A stretch of 60,000 bases of DNA from Owenia fusiformis (GCA_903813345.2 CAIIXF020000003.1:27111248-27171247), one strand, 5' to 3'. Numbered from the stretch's first letter, positions 17,784 through 30,214 are shown. The notes: a model not told the origin generated them from the sequence alone. Numbers and translations are program-made.

Positions 17784-20012
17784 TTACATATACTTGTACT
17801 TCTTGATACAGTGACTGTCTCTGTCTGCTACAAGGACATGGCCATCGTTGGTGACGGAAATTCCCCTGGCATGATTCAATGGCATGCCCTGGCTGTCGAT
17901 TATGCTCACAAAAGTGCCATCCATCTTGAAAACCTGGATTCTTTTGTTGCCGCTATCTGCAACCAGAATGTGGTTTGAATCTGTGGTTACTCCAAATGGT
18001 TGTCGGAATTGCCCTTTTCCTGTACCATAAGTGCCGAATTCAAACAGAAACTCCCCAGTATCATCAAATATTTGGATTCGATGATTGTCAGTGTCTGTTA
18101 CGATGATGTAATCATGTGGTCCCGTGCACATGAATGCTGGGTGATTGAACTGGCCTGATTGTGCCCCGTATTTGCCGATTTTCTTCACATGGGTTCCATT
18201 TCCATTGTACATGAACAAGGAGTTGACAATATAGTCTGAGATAATGACTCCTCCCTTGCTGTTGCATGCTACACACAATGCACATTTCAATGTCTTATTT
18301 GTATGTTCATGCTTTAAATGTCCATCTGAAGTATATACTTTGACTGTATTACCCGAACTTGGGCTCGACCCATATGCAAAAATCTCTGTACAGATAATTA
18401 GGTTTGATTTTTGGTCAATGGCGAGATCACATGTCGAGTTATTTTCACCATCAGATGTAACCGTGAACTGACTTAGAAAGTTGCCATCTGGGCTGAATTT
18501 CTGTATGCGGCAGTTTCCAGTGTCAGCCACGTAAATATTGTCATCGTTGCCAATGGCGACAGCTCGTGGACAAAGAAATTCTCCATCTTCTGATCCTTTT
18601 TGACCAATCAGAGCCACAGGATTGTTACTACTGACACTGATAACACTTTCAGCTCCCTTTATGATATAACCAAGGAATTTGACATCGATACGATGATCTC
18701 CACTAACCTGCGGTTTATATGTGACATTATATGTCCCATTGTCATTTTCGAGTGTTGACGTTTCTATGCTGTCTCCCCAGGGATCAGTGATATCAGCTGT
18801 GATGGCGTATTTTGGCAGGGGCGTGTTCTTACAGTCATAGACACTTACTGTCGCTTGGGATGGCAACCCGGCAGTGGCAGGATGAGCGGAAATTTCCACT
18901 ATGGATGGCAATGATTTTTCACTTAGGAGTACCCCCAGTTTATTTAGGGCATTTTGGAAACCATACACACCCTGTTGCGAATCAAACTGGATATAATTCT
19001 TTGTTGGCACTCGATGGCTGGACATAAGTTTTTCGATATGCTTAGTAGTGTCCGAAATCTTGGACCGTTTTATGATCAAATCTGATATTCCCGTCGTTGC
19101 AGGATTATAGCTCGGGACATTTTCTTTATTGTCTGTGTCAAGTGTTGAGTCATCTGTTGTTGATTCTGTTGGCATGTTATCTAGTGTAGTGTTCAGGTTT
19201 ATAATCTTCTCTTGGATGTCTTCAGCATGTCTCTGTAGAATCAGGACCTTGTCGTTGTACATGGCATTCACATCTAAAAACAACTTCTGCTTACGTGTTT
19301 CCAAGAGTGTTATGTATTGGGTGAATGCTGAGTCGATATCCTTTATGGCTGCTTCTTTGGCCCCGTAAAGATTGGTCACTTCTCCCTCGAGAGTTTGGAT
19401 ATAACACTCTACTGTTTTCATAATAGTCCGAGCATTGTTCACTTCTGACGTTAAAGTGTTGTGTAATTCGTTGAGAGCATCCCATGTGTCTTGAACTGCA
19501 TGGCCATCAACTTCTTTATGGTCGAGTACTGTGCAATCACGGCAGATTGCAATGTTGCATTGCTTGCAGAAAAATGATAGCGGTTGATTTGAATGTTTTA
19601 TACAGCCTTCTCCTGATTGGACGATCATTGGTTGATCCACGGTGTTGTTGATAAGCACGTCACGCATGTACGTAATGTAGAAATTAGTCTGAAGACTACT
19701 CACACCACCAGATGGCATTGTAGTCATTTGACGGCATGTCGGGCACTCAAAGTAATCCTTTGTGCCGATAAGTTTATGAAGACATGATTCACAGAAAGAA
19801 TGATGGCACAAAAGAAGTTTTGGAATATGTTGCACATTGTCGTACATTTCTAAGCAGACATCGCACATCAGGAGCGAATGTTCTGTCGAGCTTTTGCGTT
19901 TGGCTCGTGGGGATGTTGGAGATGGCGGCAAACTACCCTGTTCCATGGAGGATGCAGGGGGTGCAGTAGGCATGATGGGAGCTGTGGGTGTGACTGGAGT
20001 ACCTTCAGCCAT
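17784..20012 (-). CDS. TRIM-NHL protein (RING, B-box, coiled coil, filamin, NHL), TRIM2/TRIM3/TRIM71-like
   Basis: This is an intact intronless gene of 742 codons. Predicted role: RING E3 ubiquitin ligase whose NHL propeller selects a protein or RNA partner. RING is C3HC4 at residues 50-93 (Cys50/53, Cys69, His71, Cys74/77, Cys90/93). B-box type 2 is at 137-171 (Cys137, His140, Cys149/152, Cys157/160, His165, His171). A coiled coil lies about 172-275, a low-complexity acidic linker 276-305, a filamin-like Ig fold about 365-462, and about six NHL blades 465-742 (for example YVADTGNCRIQKF and ILVADSGNKRIQVF). A Pro/Ser N-terminal tail ends in a basic RAKRK. The ATG at 20012 is preferred; the extra upstream codon at 20015 is GTG, not ATG. 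This domain order and length match class VII TRIMs. NHL-TRIM families are expanded in molluscs, so one-to-one orthology to TRIM2, TRIM3 or TRIM71 cannot be claimed. It lies antisense to and downstream of the last visible COG7 exon. Confidence 0.96.
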   Translation of the reverse strand: MAEGTPVTPTAPIMPTAPPASSMEQGSLPPSPTSPRAKRKSSTEHSLLMCDVCLEMYDNVQHIPKLLLCHHSFCESCLHKLIGTKDYFECPTCRQMTTMPSGGVSSLQTNFYITYMRDVLINNTVDQPMIVQSGEGCIKHSNQPLSFFCKQCNIAICRDCTVLDHKEVDGHAVQDTWDALNELHNTLTSEVNNARTIMKTVECYIQTLEGEVTNLYGAKEAAIKDIDSAFTQYITLLETRKQKLFLDVNAMYNDKVLILQRHAEDIQEKIINLNTTLDNMPTESTTDDSTLDTDNKENVPSYNPATTGISDLIIKRSKISDTTKHIEKLMSSHRVPTKNYIQFDSQQGVYGFQNALNKLGVLLSEKSLPSIVEISAHPATAGLPSQATVSVYDCKNTPLPKYAITADITDPWGDSIETSTLENDNGTYNVTYKPQVSGDHRIDVKFLGYIIKGAESVISVSSNNPVALIGQKGSEDGEFLCPRAVAIGNDDNIYVADTGNCRIQKFSPDGNFLSQFTVTSDGENNSTCDLAIDQKSNLIICTEIFAYGSSPSSGNTVKVYTSDGHLKHEHTNKTLKCALCVACNSKGGVIISDYIVNSLFMYNGNGTHVKKIGKYGAQSGQFNHPAFMCTGPHDYIIVTDTDNHRIQIFDDTGEFLFEFGTYGTGKGQFRQPFGVTTDSNHILVADSGNKRIQVFKMDGTFVSIIDSQGMPLNHARGISVTNDGHVLVADRDSHCIKKYKYM

Positions 20013-21150
20013 CACGATCTAGCAGCTATATACATAACTGGAAATATAGAACAAAATGAATTTATAATTAAATACATGTACATGTATAAGGCAAATGTAA
20101 GGTTTAATCCAGGGTAACATCCTTCCCTGATATTCAGTAAGAACATACTGAACTGTACGTATATCTCTACCATATATTACATAATTTCCTACCATTTGAT
20201 AATATTTCTCAGTAAGAATAGAATTATGATTTGGCTTAATTAGATCCAATTCCTGTTAATAATTCCTTTGGACTGGAGCTCAGACATGACACTCTATTAT
20301 ACTTACACGCCGATCTTAACTTAACCCAGCGGTACAATTTCTTTGACCATTCGAATCTTCATTAGATTTTGTTCTATTTCTTTCGTTTCTCAGAAATTTC
20401 TATTGAAACATTATTTTTATGTTATATTTCAATCTGTATGTTTTGTTAAATTTTTGTTATATTATATATATATTACCGTTACTCATTTTTTATTCCTTTT
20501 TGGATTCAAAATATTTATTGCCCAATTGCCCAATTTTTGTACAAAAATGTTGCGTTGTCCTATCTTAGTTTAAAAGCTTAATTTTATTTTATTTAATAAA
20601 TGTTCCTGTTTATATGATTAATAAATTATGAAATTGGAAATACCTGTGAATCTAGATTGATCATCCAGTAACTTTCCATAAATATCAAATCATGGGAAAT
20701 CTACTTAATTCTTAGTCAGGCAATTCTCAATTCCACGTTGCTGCATATCAACTGTTATGCCTTCATGGGTGGTTATTAGATCATTTTAGTAGGTTTTTTG
20801 GTGACTAAGTAAGTCACTGGCATATCTCCAGTTGAAATTTGAGAAATGTAATATTATTCAAGTTAACGTTACCTATTATATGTACTAAATTGGGGGGAAC
20901 AAACAATGAAGCGTTTAATACATGTAAAAGGTTAATTCAATGTTAAAGTGGAACTAAAGAAAATATATATGTCAAATTGAAAACACTTTAAAATAATAAA
21001 GTGATAGCATTAAACCAGGCTTTTAAACAAATTGAAATAGCTAATAGACTTTAGGAGGAGTGTTGTATTTCTTATTTATTCAAGCAGTTCGCTTTATATT
21101 TTTGTGGTTAAAAAATGTCGTTGAATTGCCAATTGTGTGTTTGTCATCAC
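20013..21150. other. 5' flank of the TRIM-NHL gene
   Basis: AT-rich. It should contain the promoter and any 5' UTR exon of the minus-strand TRIM gene, but no core promoter motif stands out. On the minus strand a gctgctag just before the start region could be a UTR splice acceptor; this is unsupported. Confidence 0.4.
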
Positions 21151-21156
21151 TTATTT

Positions 21157-22355
21157 CAGTTGACAAATGTCAACCTCTGATTCTTTAAGTTGAAGGCCTT
21201 GTTTGAGTTTCACTTTTAGAACTGTGACAATGACCTTGGCATTGTGCGTTTTAACAATTTCTGTTTTAACAATGTGTGTTTAGATTTTTGGAATGTGTGA
21301 CAGTTAACTGTTGTGATTAAGGTAGTCCTAACTGATGAAAATTGGATAACTTCCTTGTATCGAGTTTTTATACATATTAAATGACATATGTTCTGACTTG
21401 GCCCAACTTAAGTCTTAGTTTACTGATCAGAGTAAGCATATAGATCAATCTCTTCAGTATCTTATTCCACATACTGTATCACATGGATTTCACTTTTGTG
21501 TAAATCTTTTTTATGGTTGTTCAAATATGTGATCTATACTCATGTTTAATCTTTCAGGGCTCTACTGTTCAAATTACTAGAACATGGGATCACCTGAATT
21601 AATTCAAACATACCTTTCTTGGACCAATGCTCTATATACTCAACTGTCTAGTATAATCTTTATAATCTATAGAGTAACCTAAATTTCATTAAATTTTTAG
21701 TCTGTGTTGGTCATCTCATATTTCAGTTAACAAATATCAATCTATCAAGAGTCATTGACTTTGTTTGAGTTCCATTTTAAGAACTGTAACAATGACCTTG
21801 GCTTTGTGTGTTTTAACAATGTGTGTTTAGTTTTTTGGAATGTGTGTTTAACACAGTTTACTGTTGTGATTAAAGTAGCCCTAACCAATGAATAATTGGA
21901 TAATTTCCTTGTACATTTTATATATTTTGGATGACATATGTTCTGACTTGGCCCAACAATGTTTCTTTTGTTCACAGATCAGATATAGTCATGGCGATCA
22001 AGCTCTTCAGTGTCTTTATTCCACTTATCACCCGAATTACTCTTTTATATTGTAGGTATAGTAGTGGCCTTCTTAGTTTGTGATTGTTCAAATATGTGAT
22101 CTGTATACACAATCTTTCAGGGCTCTACTGTTAAACTATAGATCAGGAGTTCTACTGTTAAACTATAGATCAAGAGATCTTGTGAGTTAATTCAATTAAA
22201 AAACTTTCTTGGACTGAATGTTGAAGAAACATATTTTTGTTTTGGATTAGATACAGCAAATATTACATGTCTTTACATTGTATACTGAACCCCCCCCCCT
22301 TCCTTATAATCATACTCAACCGTATGCTGTATAATCTTTGTAATCTATAGACTAA
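21157..22355 (+). repeat. Diverged tandem duplication of about 560 bp
   Basis: 21157-21690 and 21724-22355 share, in order, atttcagttracaaatrtcaa, gaactgtracaatgaccttg, acaatgtgtgtttag, ctgttgtgattaaagtag, tgttctgacttggcccaac, gggctctactgtt and ataatctttrtaatctatag. The divergence is clear but moderate. No coding frame is conserved between the copies. Confidence 0.8.
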
Positions 22356-22359
22356 CCTG

Positions 22360-24810
22360 TAAAGAGGGGAGGGTGACTTAACCCTGTCTTATATATTAAC
22401 TGTGAATGAAGATGTAATTAAAGACAGGTGGTTACCTCTTGGTGAATCCATAATATCAGGGACTCAAGTTCGTGAGAAAATGTACTTATCTTTTGTAAAC
22501 ATTTTCAAATTAGAAATGGCAGATTAACAAGCTATCTTTCAACAGAACACAGTGTCTGCGAATGTGATCTGTTATTTACCCATGTAGTTGTTTTCTTAAA
22601 GGATACCACATCTTGATCAACATTTATAAATCTGAAATTATTGACATTTCATAATCATTATGATTTTTAAGTGTATGAGTGGCCTAGAGTGGTACAATCT
22701 ACCTGATGATTATATAATTATGGTAATTTATCATATAGTTCTTAGTTATGTAAACATATAAAAATTAATGTTTATTTAAAAATTTCATCGCAATCTTATT
22801 TATCATGACAAATCAGACTTCAATTAACCTTCCCCAAAAAGATGTGCAACTTGCATGCATTCTCGAACAATCATCTGTACACTTTCATACATTCAGTATA
22901 GGGTCATACATTTATCATGCACTTAGTCTCGTACATTTGACATAATTTTATGATGTAATAATACACACCGATGTGTTCTATGCATGTCTCCTTCACCAAA
23001 GGTTTTCAAAATTCTCAAAATACTTTATCACCAATTCTTATCTTATCAGATATGGACCTACCCTGCTCTATATCTGATGGCCATACCACCCTCTGAAAAT
23101 TACAGATATTTTTATGGTTGTGATGCTGAATTTTACCATTCTCAAATGTAGTTTTAGTGAACGTTAAAATGTCTTTGTCAGGATTTATTTACTTCACATA
23201 AGATTATGATTAGGATTAGATTAAGGCTAGATTAAAGAGATATCTCTTATTTAAAGAGTTGTATTAAGTCTAGCTCTCACAAAGGGTTGTATTGACCATT
23301 TACTAAATTGTATTATATGATGTATTAAATGGTTTACCCTGTCAAACTAAACTGATATTGATCTCTGCTAAGTTCCACTAGATAATCTGATAATTATTTG
23401 CAGAGAATTTTAGATTTTTATTTCTTCATGTAGAATATGTAGCCACTGGATTACAAAATTATTCTAATTTGTCCTAAATAACAATTCCTTGGAAGCCCAC
23501 AATACGAGGTTTGTCCCAGAAGTAATGCACTAGTATACATATTTGACATGGCCAAAGTCAGTTGAACACTGATCAAATTATTTTGATGATACAGGGGGTG
23601 GAGTTTTAGATGAGCCTTTAAATCATTAAATCACATTTAAAGGCTTCATTATAAGATTTTGTGATTAGTTTAATCTTAAGATTGTATATTTCCAAATTGA
23701 ATTTCATATTTCATGTAGCAAATAAGAAAAATTTATCATGAAAAATTGACTTATTCCAATTTTGTATAATGTGAAATATAAATGATAATATAGAATATTG
23801 CAAACTATGGATGTTTCAAGTAACTACTGCAAGGATCAAAATTTGTTTTAAATTTTTTTGCTTATTTCTGTTCAGAGATAATAAAAGCAGATAGTATTAA
23901 GCACTTTTCATAAAGGTAATTTGGTCCCTCCAGGTACATTAGTACTTTAAATCAGAATAATTATCTATATCCCTGTAAACCAGGACACATGTGAAGATGA
24001 TGGACATATTGCATGTTTCATTTGATCTGATGGGGAGTTTCTTAAAAGCCTGTTTTACATCAAATGGCACATCATTGTAATCCAACAGTGAGTTAAATTA
24101 GCAAATATCCACCAGGATGTGTAGCGTAATTATACATCATAATGTTATACTTGTATTTATATTTTGAAAAAAGAAACTCACAAATTAAAATAACAAATAT
24201 TCTCATCTTCAAAAATAAAACTGTTAGGATTAGGATTTCAAAATCTATTCATTCTTTTCTATATCTCCCCTTTGGTACAGTTAGACCTACGTATGCGAAT
24301 GCTTTACTTTGTAAATGTTACAAAATGTGAACTTTATGGAACACATGCAGTGTTCCTTCTAGGATTTTTCTAAGTTGAGACTATTTTTGATATTTTGTAA
24401 AATACTGAATAAAGCTGGCTAAAATATTCCGATATTTAATAATTTTCCTCATTTTCAAGTGGTTGCAAATGATTTCTCAGGTGTGTTCAAGTTTATTTCC
24501 TATTAATATTTGGATCAATCCTTGACCACTGTCATGCTATAATCACCTCTCAATATGAGCACTTCTTAATAAGAACACTCCTAAAGACTGAACATTGTGC
24601 TCACTTTAGATAAATTTTACTGTCTTTTCTTAATTAGAGCCTCCAGACGTAACAATGGTTCATAAATTATCAGAGACAGCTATCTCATTAGTTTTCCGTG
24701 TAGTATTGTTCATTTATCTTCGAGAAGTTACCAATTTAGAATATAAATTGGTCTGGGATTAAATAATATAGTGAAGGGCAATATATCAGAGTTGCAAAAT
24801 CAGATATATT
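22360..24810. other. AT-rich region without recognised gene
   Basis: A solitary mariner-like end (tacgaggtttgtcccagaag) lies at about 23503 with no partner end found. A weak, degraded member of the GAACAC MITE family is possible at about 24530-24640. Nothing else is recognised. Confidence 0.45.
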
Positions 24811-24814
24811 ACAT

Positions 24815-24841
24815 ATAAGTATGACATGACATGACATGACG
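24815..24841 (+). repeat. ATGAC pentanucleotide microsatellite
   Basis: A short run of tandem tgaca/atgac units, about four to five copies. Confidence 0.8.
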
Positions 24842-24929
24842 TCTTTGACACATTGAAAGACATGGACAAGACACAATCTTAATATCAAGAAATATAGGGT
24901 ATACTCAGCTTGAGACTTTAGATTCATCC

Positions 24930-26120
24930 TGTGACACATTGTCACCAAAATGTAACATCACTATATCAGCTTAAATGCATACGAACTGAAACATCAACAA
25001 ATCCTAATGACTTACCAATCCTAATCTGTAACATAGCAGTTCTAACCCCCCTATCACACCAAACTAGTTCTTACCCGTTCTTGCCAGTCCTACGAAAACG
25101 TCGTAAAACGGGCTTAATCTGGCTGTGGTCGGGAAATATGTCTGAAATAATTAGCTTCTTCGTTCTTAAACAGTTTTCAATACGTCCATCTCGTTCGCAG
25201 TTCGTTCAGGTCGCACCACGTCGGTGTGCAACGTAGTAGAACGCGTCCTTTAGTCTAGAAGGTCAACATGACCTGATTACAGAACGGCATGGTCGCCATC
25301 GAATTTTGAATCAATTCAAAATTCTAAAATCACATTTCCGTCTGAGAACGTTCATAAAGTTCGTAAATAGACCTTAGAAAGTTGCAGCTACGTTCATTCC
25401 GTTCGCACACAGTTTAAAACCAGTTTTGGAGAATGCAGTGGCAGCTTGTTTGGTGTGATAGCTATATTTTTGCTAATTCATTCATAAGCAGTGTTAAATA
25501 CGTTCTTAATCAGTTTTAACCCGTTTGCAATTAGTTCTACCTCATTCTAAACACGTCCTCAGACAGTTCAACTCGTTCTTAAAACGTCCCTAGTAGGATT
25601 GAAGTACGACGGTTCCATTCGTAGTACGTCCAGCTCGTCGTTAGTACGTTTTCACTCGTTCTAATTGTAGAACGTGACGACCATGAGAACATTTTGAGCA
25701 TTGAGTTCTAGAGGACCTACCCGTTCGAGTACGTTCGATGAAGTTTGTAAATAGATCCCAAACGGTTCTTAGTAGGTCCAGTCCGTTCGTACACAGTTGA
25801 AGCCCGTTTTTGAGAACGTAGTGAGAACTAGTTTGGTGTGATAGTAGGGTTAAGGGTTATACCAATTAATCTAAATTACACACATCTCTTAATCTGTGAC
25901 ACATGCTAACTGTAACACCAAGAAATCTAAATATCTAACCAAATATGAGCTGCATGCTCCATAATTGTTCACACTTGCTACCTGAAACACCAAAAAATTC
26001 TAACCAATGTATGAGGACACATTCTCTCTATCGTACCAGGAAATCTCATATACTCAGAAATATATGATAAACATATTCACTAACTGTAACATCAAGAAAT
26101 CTTTGTTACTCACCAATCTT
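24930..26120 (-). repeat. Degenerate repeat containing splice-donor-like blocks, interrupted by a transposon
   Basis: On the minus strand, blocks like gttacagrttaagattggtg then agtaac recur at about 25010-25035 and 26105-26130, with weaker related blocks at 25875-26100 (gttacagttagtgaatatg and similar). The array is split by the TIR element at 25051-25844. Confidence 0.55.
25051..25844. mobile_element. Composite TIR element, ends CTATCACACCAAACTAGTTC
   Basis: Left end ctatcacaccaaactagttc at 25051; its complement ends at 25844. A third, internal copy of the right end closes at 25461, so 25051-25461 is a complete short element and 25462-25844 carries a second right end. The interior is unusually rich in cgttc and gttcgta motifs and more GC-rich than its flanks. 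No transposase frame. Confidence 0.8.
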
Positions 26121-26195
26121 AACCTGTAACACAGCAGCATAAACAGCAAAGCAGTCGGCAACAAAAATGACAGCAGAAGTCACGAAGACTTTCGC
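26114..26195 (-). CDS. Possible exon encoding a hydrophobic segment (unidentified)
   Basis: An 82-nt stretch bounded on the minus strand by an acceptor (gtttgacaatag) and a consensus donor (g|gtgagtaac). In the only open frame it encodes AKVFVTSAVIFVADCFAVYA then AVLQVKI, which resembles a transmembrane helix. Its base composition is richer in GC than the flanks. I recognise no protein family and see no partner exon, so it may be chance. Confidence 0.25.
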
Positions 26196-26279
26196 CTATT
26201 GTCAAACAAGGCATTTCTAAAGGACGTGCAATGCTTGCAGTGATCAAGCCAAGACGTATCAGTCTGAATTGCTTTATCT

Positions 26280-29200
26280 TTAGCCTAATGTTTATAAATT
26301 GAATTTACTCTGGATGAAGATATCATTCTCGTTATGTTTATTCCACTTTCTCTTTCAAATTAAAAGAAGTAAGTACCTGAATTTCTGGTATTTTTATACA
26401 ATTTAATTTATTGTTGTTTTGTCTAGGTTCCTTATTCCTTGCTTATTCCTTTTTTTCTTTACGATTTTTCAATTTAAAATGTGACCAGCGGGTCAGTTTA
26501 CGTCTGCGATAATGCAGTTCCGTGAGATGAGCCTGGACTAACGCAAGATGACATTCAGGCAATTTACATTGATTACCAACTAGTTAAGCCTTAAATGGAT
26601 CACGTCGACTCCATTTTAAAAAGAAAGATAAAGTAAAAGAGTGCAATCAGCAAGGAATAGAGTGAACATATGTGAAACAATACCATAAAATTGTAAAGAA
26701 AATTACAGACTATTAGAAACCTATTGAAATTTTTGAGAGAAATTATGTGGAAAAAGCATGAAAAAGAAACTTTATGTTTCACTCACAGGTTTTGAAAAAC
26801 CTTTTTTCCTCTTTTAAATGATCACTAAGCGTAATTGAGTTTCCCCTTTGTGGGAATTTTCCTTTCTTCCTTACTGTCAAGGAAATTCAGTTACCCAAAT
26901 ATTTTCAAGATATGAGGAAGATTTTTCTAATTTCCTGGTTCACTCGTCATTAAGGTGAACTTCTTTTTTGAGTCGTATTGATGTCAATATGTCCTGGATT
27001 GAATTCTATTCTATCAGTCATTAGTTATTCCTAACCCAGAACATTCAAGCATTCAGTTTTCCATGTCTTAAATTTTTAACATGTCTTTATTTCATCTGGG
27101 ATTTCCTTTGTGATGGTTTATCACCTGGAATTTCTTTGTTGGCGAGTGTCCCGTTATTTTCCTCGTTTCTATTCAAAAATCTAATATCAATACTAAGCTT
27201 GTACTTGAACTTATTGAACAATGGAAAAAGCCAACTCGGTGTTAAAAATCCGAGATTTATTCCAGATATTTGCACTCACTGTATTATATGTCTCCAATCA
27301 AGTTTCAGTATTTGTATTCAATGTTTCTGTTAGTTTCTGAATAATTTTTTACCTTGCTAATTTAAATGTAACCTTCACTTCTGAATTGCAGTATTTCAAC
27401 TAACGTTTTTTTTTAAAATCAAATCTGTTACATTTTTCTCCCAATGGTTTCCATCATGATATGTATTGCTCGTAGAAAGCGCCATATGGATCTAACCTTT
27501 TTGCACATATAGGCAATAATAAGCAATAATGATATGTAATTATTAACTGCAATTATTATGCCAGCTGCTTATTCAGTCGAACAATTATGAAGGATCTAAT
27601 ATTCTTATTGTCCCCCAGGAATCAATAATGCTTGCCAAATATCATTGGATTTTCTCAGTACATCTACGACTGTTATGTAATTATCGCGATCAATTTTCTC
27701 GGGAATTGATTGAGACAATATAAGGAGAGCATTATGATGAAAATCGTATATTTTCAATTCATAATGGACTCATGATATAATTAACAGAATAATGTCACCA
27801 TTTTATTTTTTGCTCATTGATAACTCTGATTGGAAAAATACATTTCCATATATCTCTATCCTTTTATCAGGAGTGTTCAGTTCAGCAGGTATTGAAGGGA
27901 GGGTGTATCATGGGTATTTTAGATGTACTTCAAAATTACAAACATGTTGCAATTTGATTTTCCCATACATGCTGCAAAAGTGTCTTGACCCAAAGTAATT
28001 GGTTCCAATAAGCCCCTGGACCACTGCTTAAGTCGCACCATGATTGAAGGCCAGATTCAATTGCTAGTCTCATCTTTGAATTAATTCGTAGACATATATT
28101 TGAATTATCCTCGAGGTTGAGGGACGTTGGCCATTGAGTGAACCTACGACTTAAACCATTTACGTGTGAAGAACGTCCTTCATACAAATTACTCACTGAT
28201 CGCTCTTGACTCTACTTCACTCTTAATTGAGACATGCTTCTAGATATAACATGCAATAGGGGATCTATGTTGAAGAAAAACTATATACAGTATACTTCAC
28301 CTATTAAATTGCTCAACTTTGCAAATCTTCTACAATCGCCCATGTATTAGAGCAAGAAGGTACTGAACTCATACATAGTGAAAATAACATATGATTACCA
28401 ACTTTAGACAGAAATGGGAAAAGGGCACCTACATGTACTTCAGGAAGATTTTTGGAAGGATAGATTGATTTATACATATCTATTAACAAATGTGAAATTT
28501 AGGCAATAAGTGTGATTTCAATTGAAAATAATCCCTAATGGGTTGGCCCTTCAACTGCTTTTAGCTTATTGACAGAGTTTGGTTCTTGTGTTTAACAAAA
28601 AGAAGACAGTTTTCTAATTGGTATTGAAGAAACCGTGGGTTGAAATTAATTTAGCCACTCCAAATTCAATTGGAATTTAGACTCCCTTAATGGCGTCTCT
28701 TGTGGGACCCTATCTTTTCATTACCTCTTTGCAATAAATTGATTTCCAATATAATTCACCATGGAAATGGTTATTGAGGAAATATGGTGTTTCGCTTTCT
28801 GATTTTTTGATTAAGTGGTCCACTTTCCTTGTGAATTAGGTTGACCAAAGTGTAAAATCCCTCTATTGACTAAAGTCCTTTGAGGTACAAATTCACTTCA
28901 TAGACCATGGGATTTTAGTATAGACTCATGCTATAGACCATGGGCATTTAATTGGAAAACTCATCTACTTTGAGTCAAATTTATATTTTATCTACATTTT
29001 TACCAGTCTATGATTATCTCATAGCTCAGACGTTTAGTTTGACTCACAGGCCTTCAAGAAATGGCTCATATTGAGTATTAGACTCCTTTTTGGTTATGCT
29101 TTCTTCAGGCTATGTATTTGAAAAATAGACTTCGACTTTCTAATATTGAACTGTGCCTGCATATTCACATGCTCAGTCATCACTTGAAATATAAAATCTT

Positions 29201-29520
29201 GGGCATGTGGTTATAAAATTACAAGAACTAACTAATAAAGATACATATGCATTTTCGCTGAAATATTATAAATACTTGATAGTATTTTTACACATCTGTG
29301 ATGTGATTATACATTATGAAATTATTTTTTTCATTCATTTTGAAAGTTGAATAATTGATCAGTGTCAGGAATCAATTTGGTTTTGCCTTAGAGTATTTAG
29401 AACAAAAGGGCAGGTGTTTTCAGTGATTGTGTTTTGAATTGGCTAACATGGCGCAATGTGTTCTCTGATTCAACTAAAAAACTAACCATATCTCTCAATA
29501 GTACTATGTATTGTGAAGAA
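26280..29520. other. AT-rich region without recognised gene
   Basis: No convincing exon. A minus-strand open frame of 86 codons at 27936-28196 is somewhat GC-richer than the surroundings but has no recognised domain and no conserved pattern, so it is not called as a gene. Confidence 0.45.
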
Positions 29521-29530
29521 TATTAATATA

Positions 29531-29675
29531 TACAGTGAAACCTGTATATCTGAACACTTTTTAAATCTGAACACCTCACAAATTTGTTATCTCCCATTCA
29601 CTGGCATGTTAAAAAACTTTGAAATGTGAACACTTGCAAATAAGAACACTTTTGACCAAATTATATGTTCAGATT
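29531..29675. mobile_element. Partial member of the TACAGTRAAACCTGT family
   Basis: It begins tacagtgaaacctgtatatc and holds atctgaacac, gtgaacacttgc and agaacacttttg blocks. A matching right end is not clear, so it is either truncated or degraded. Confidence 0.65.
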
Positions 29676-30214
29676 AGATATTTTTCTTTATTTTGAATGA
29701 ATTATCTATTGAATTCTCCATTGGGACAGGGAGTAAATTGTACAATTGTCTATTTAGTTTGAAAACTATGTTTATTCTGGATAGCTTTATCTCACCAGAA
29801 ATAGGTCTTCCTAGAGGCTCAGTGACTACTGACTAGCTCTTTATATCATCAGTCTAATATTATAGTTTATATGTGTACATGAATATTTTTGCATAATTAA
29901 CTCAGTATTTATTTGATTATGACAACCTGCTATATTTTTAATTGCAAAGAAGATATCATGAAAACTGTATTTTGAATGTTTTACCAAGTTAATATTTTTG
30001 CCAGGGTTTCACCTTTCAATTATGAAATAACACATGTTCAAATTAATTGTTATCAAGTAAATCAGGTACATGTAATTTCAGGTGTCAATAATTTGACAGG
30101 TGAATTTATATTACAAAATCAAATTATTTAATTGAATAAATGCATTATGTTACACAATTAAAATTTTTGATTGCTAATTTTGTTTCTGTTATTTTGAAAC
30201 TTACCCATGTACTT

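Noticed and set aside
20013-20015. Upstream start codon of the TRIM-NHL frame
   Set aside because: The triplet is GTG; the first ATG is at 20012, and a eukaryotic gene would normally start there.
17709-20117. Plus-strand frames of 60-89 codons opposite the TRIM gene
   Set aside because: They are antisense shadows of a conserved coding exon and contain no recognisable domain.
23503-23530. Single mariner-like terminus tacgaggtttgtcccagaag
   Set aside because: No complementary end was found downstream, so it was noted only as a possible relic and not called as an element.
24530-24640. Cluster of agaacactcc and gagcacttct motifs
   Set aside because: Possible very old member of the GAACAC MITE family, but neither end is clear enough to call.
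27936-28196. 86-codon minus-strand frame
   Set aside because: No domain, no splice context and no sign of conservation.
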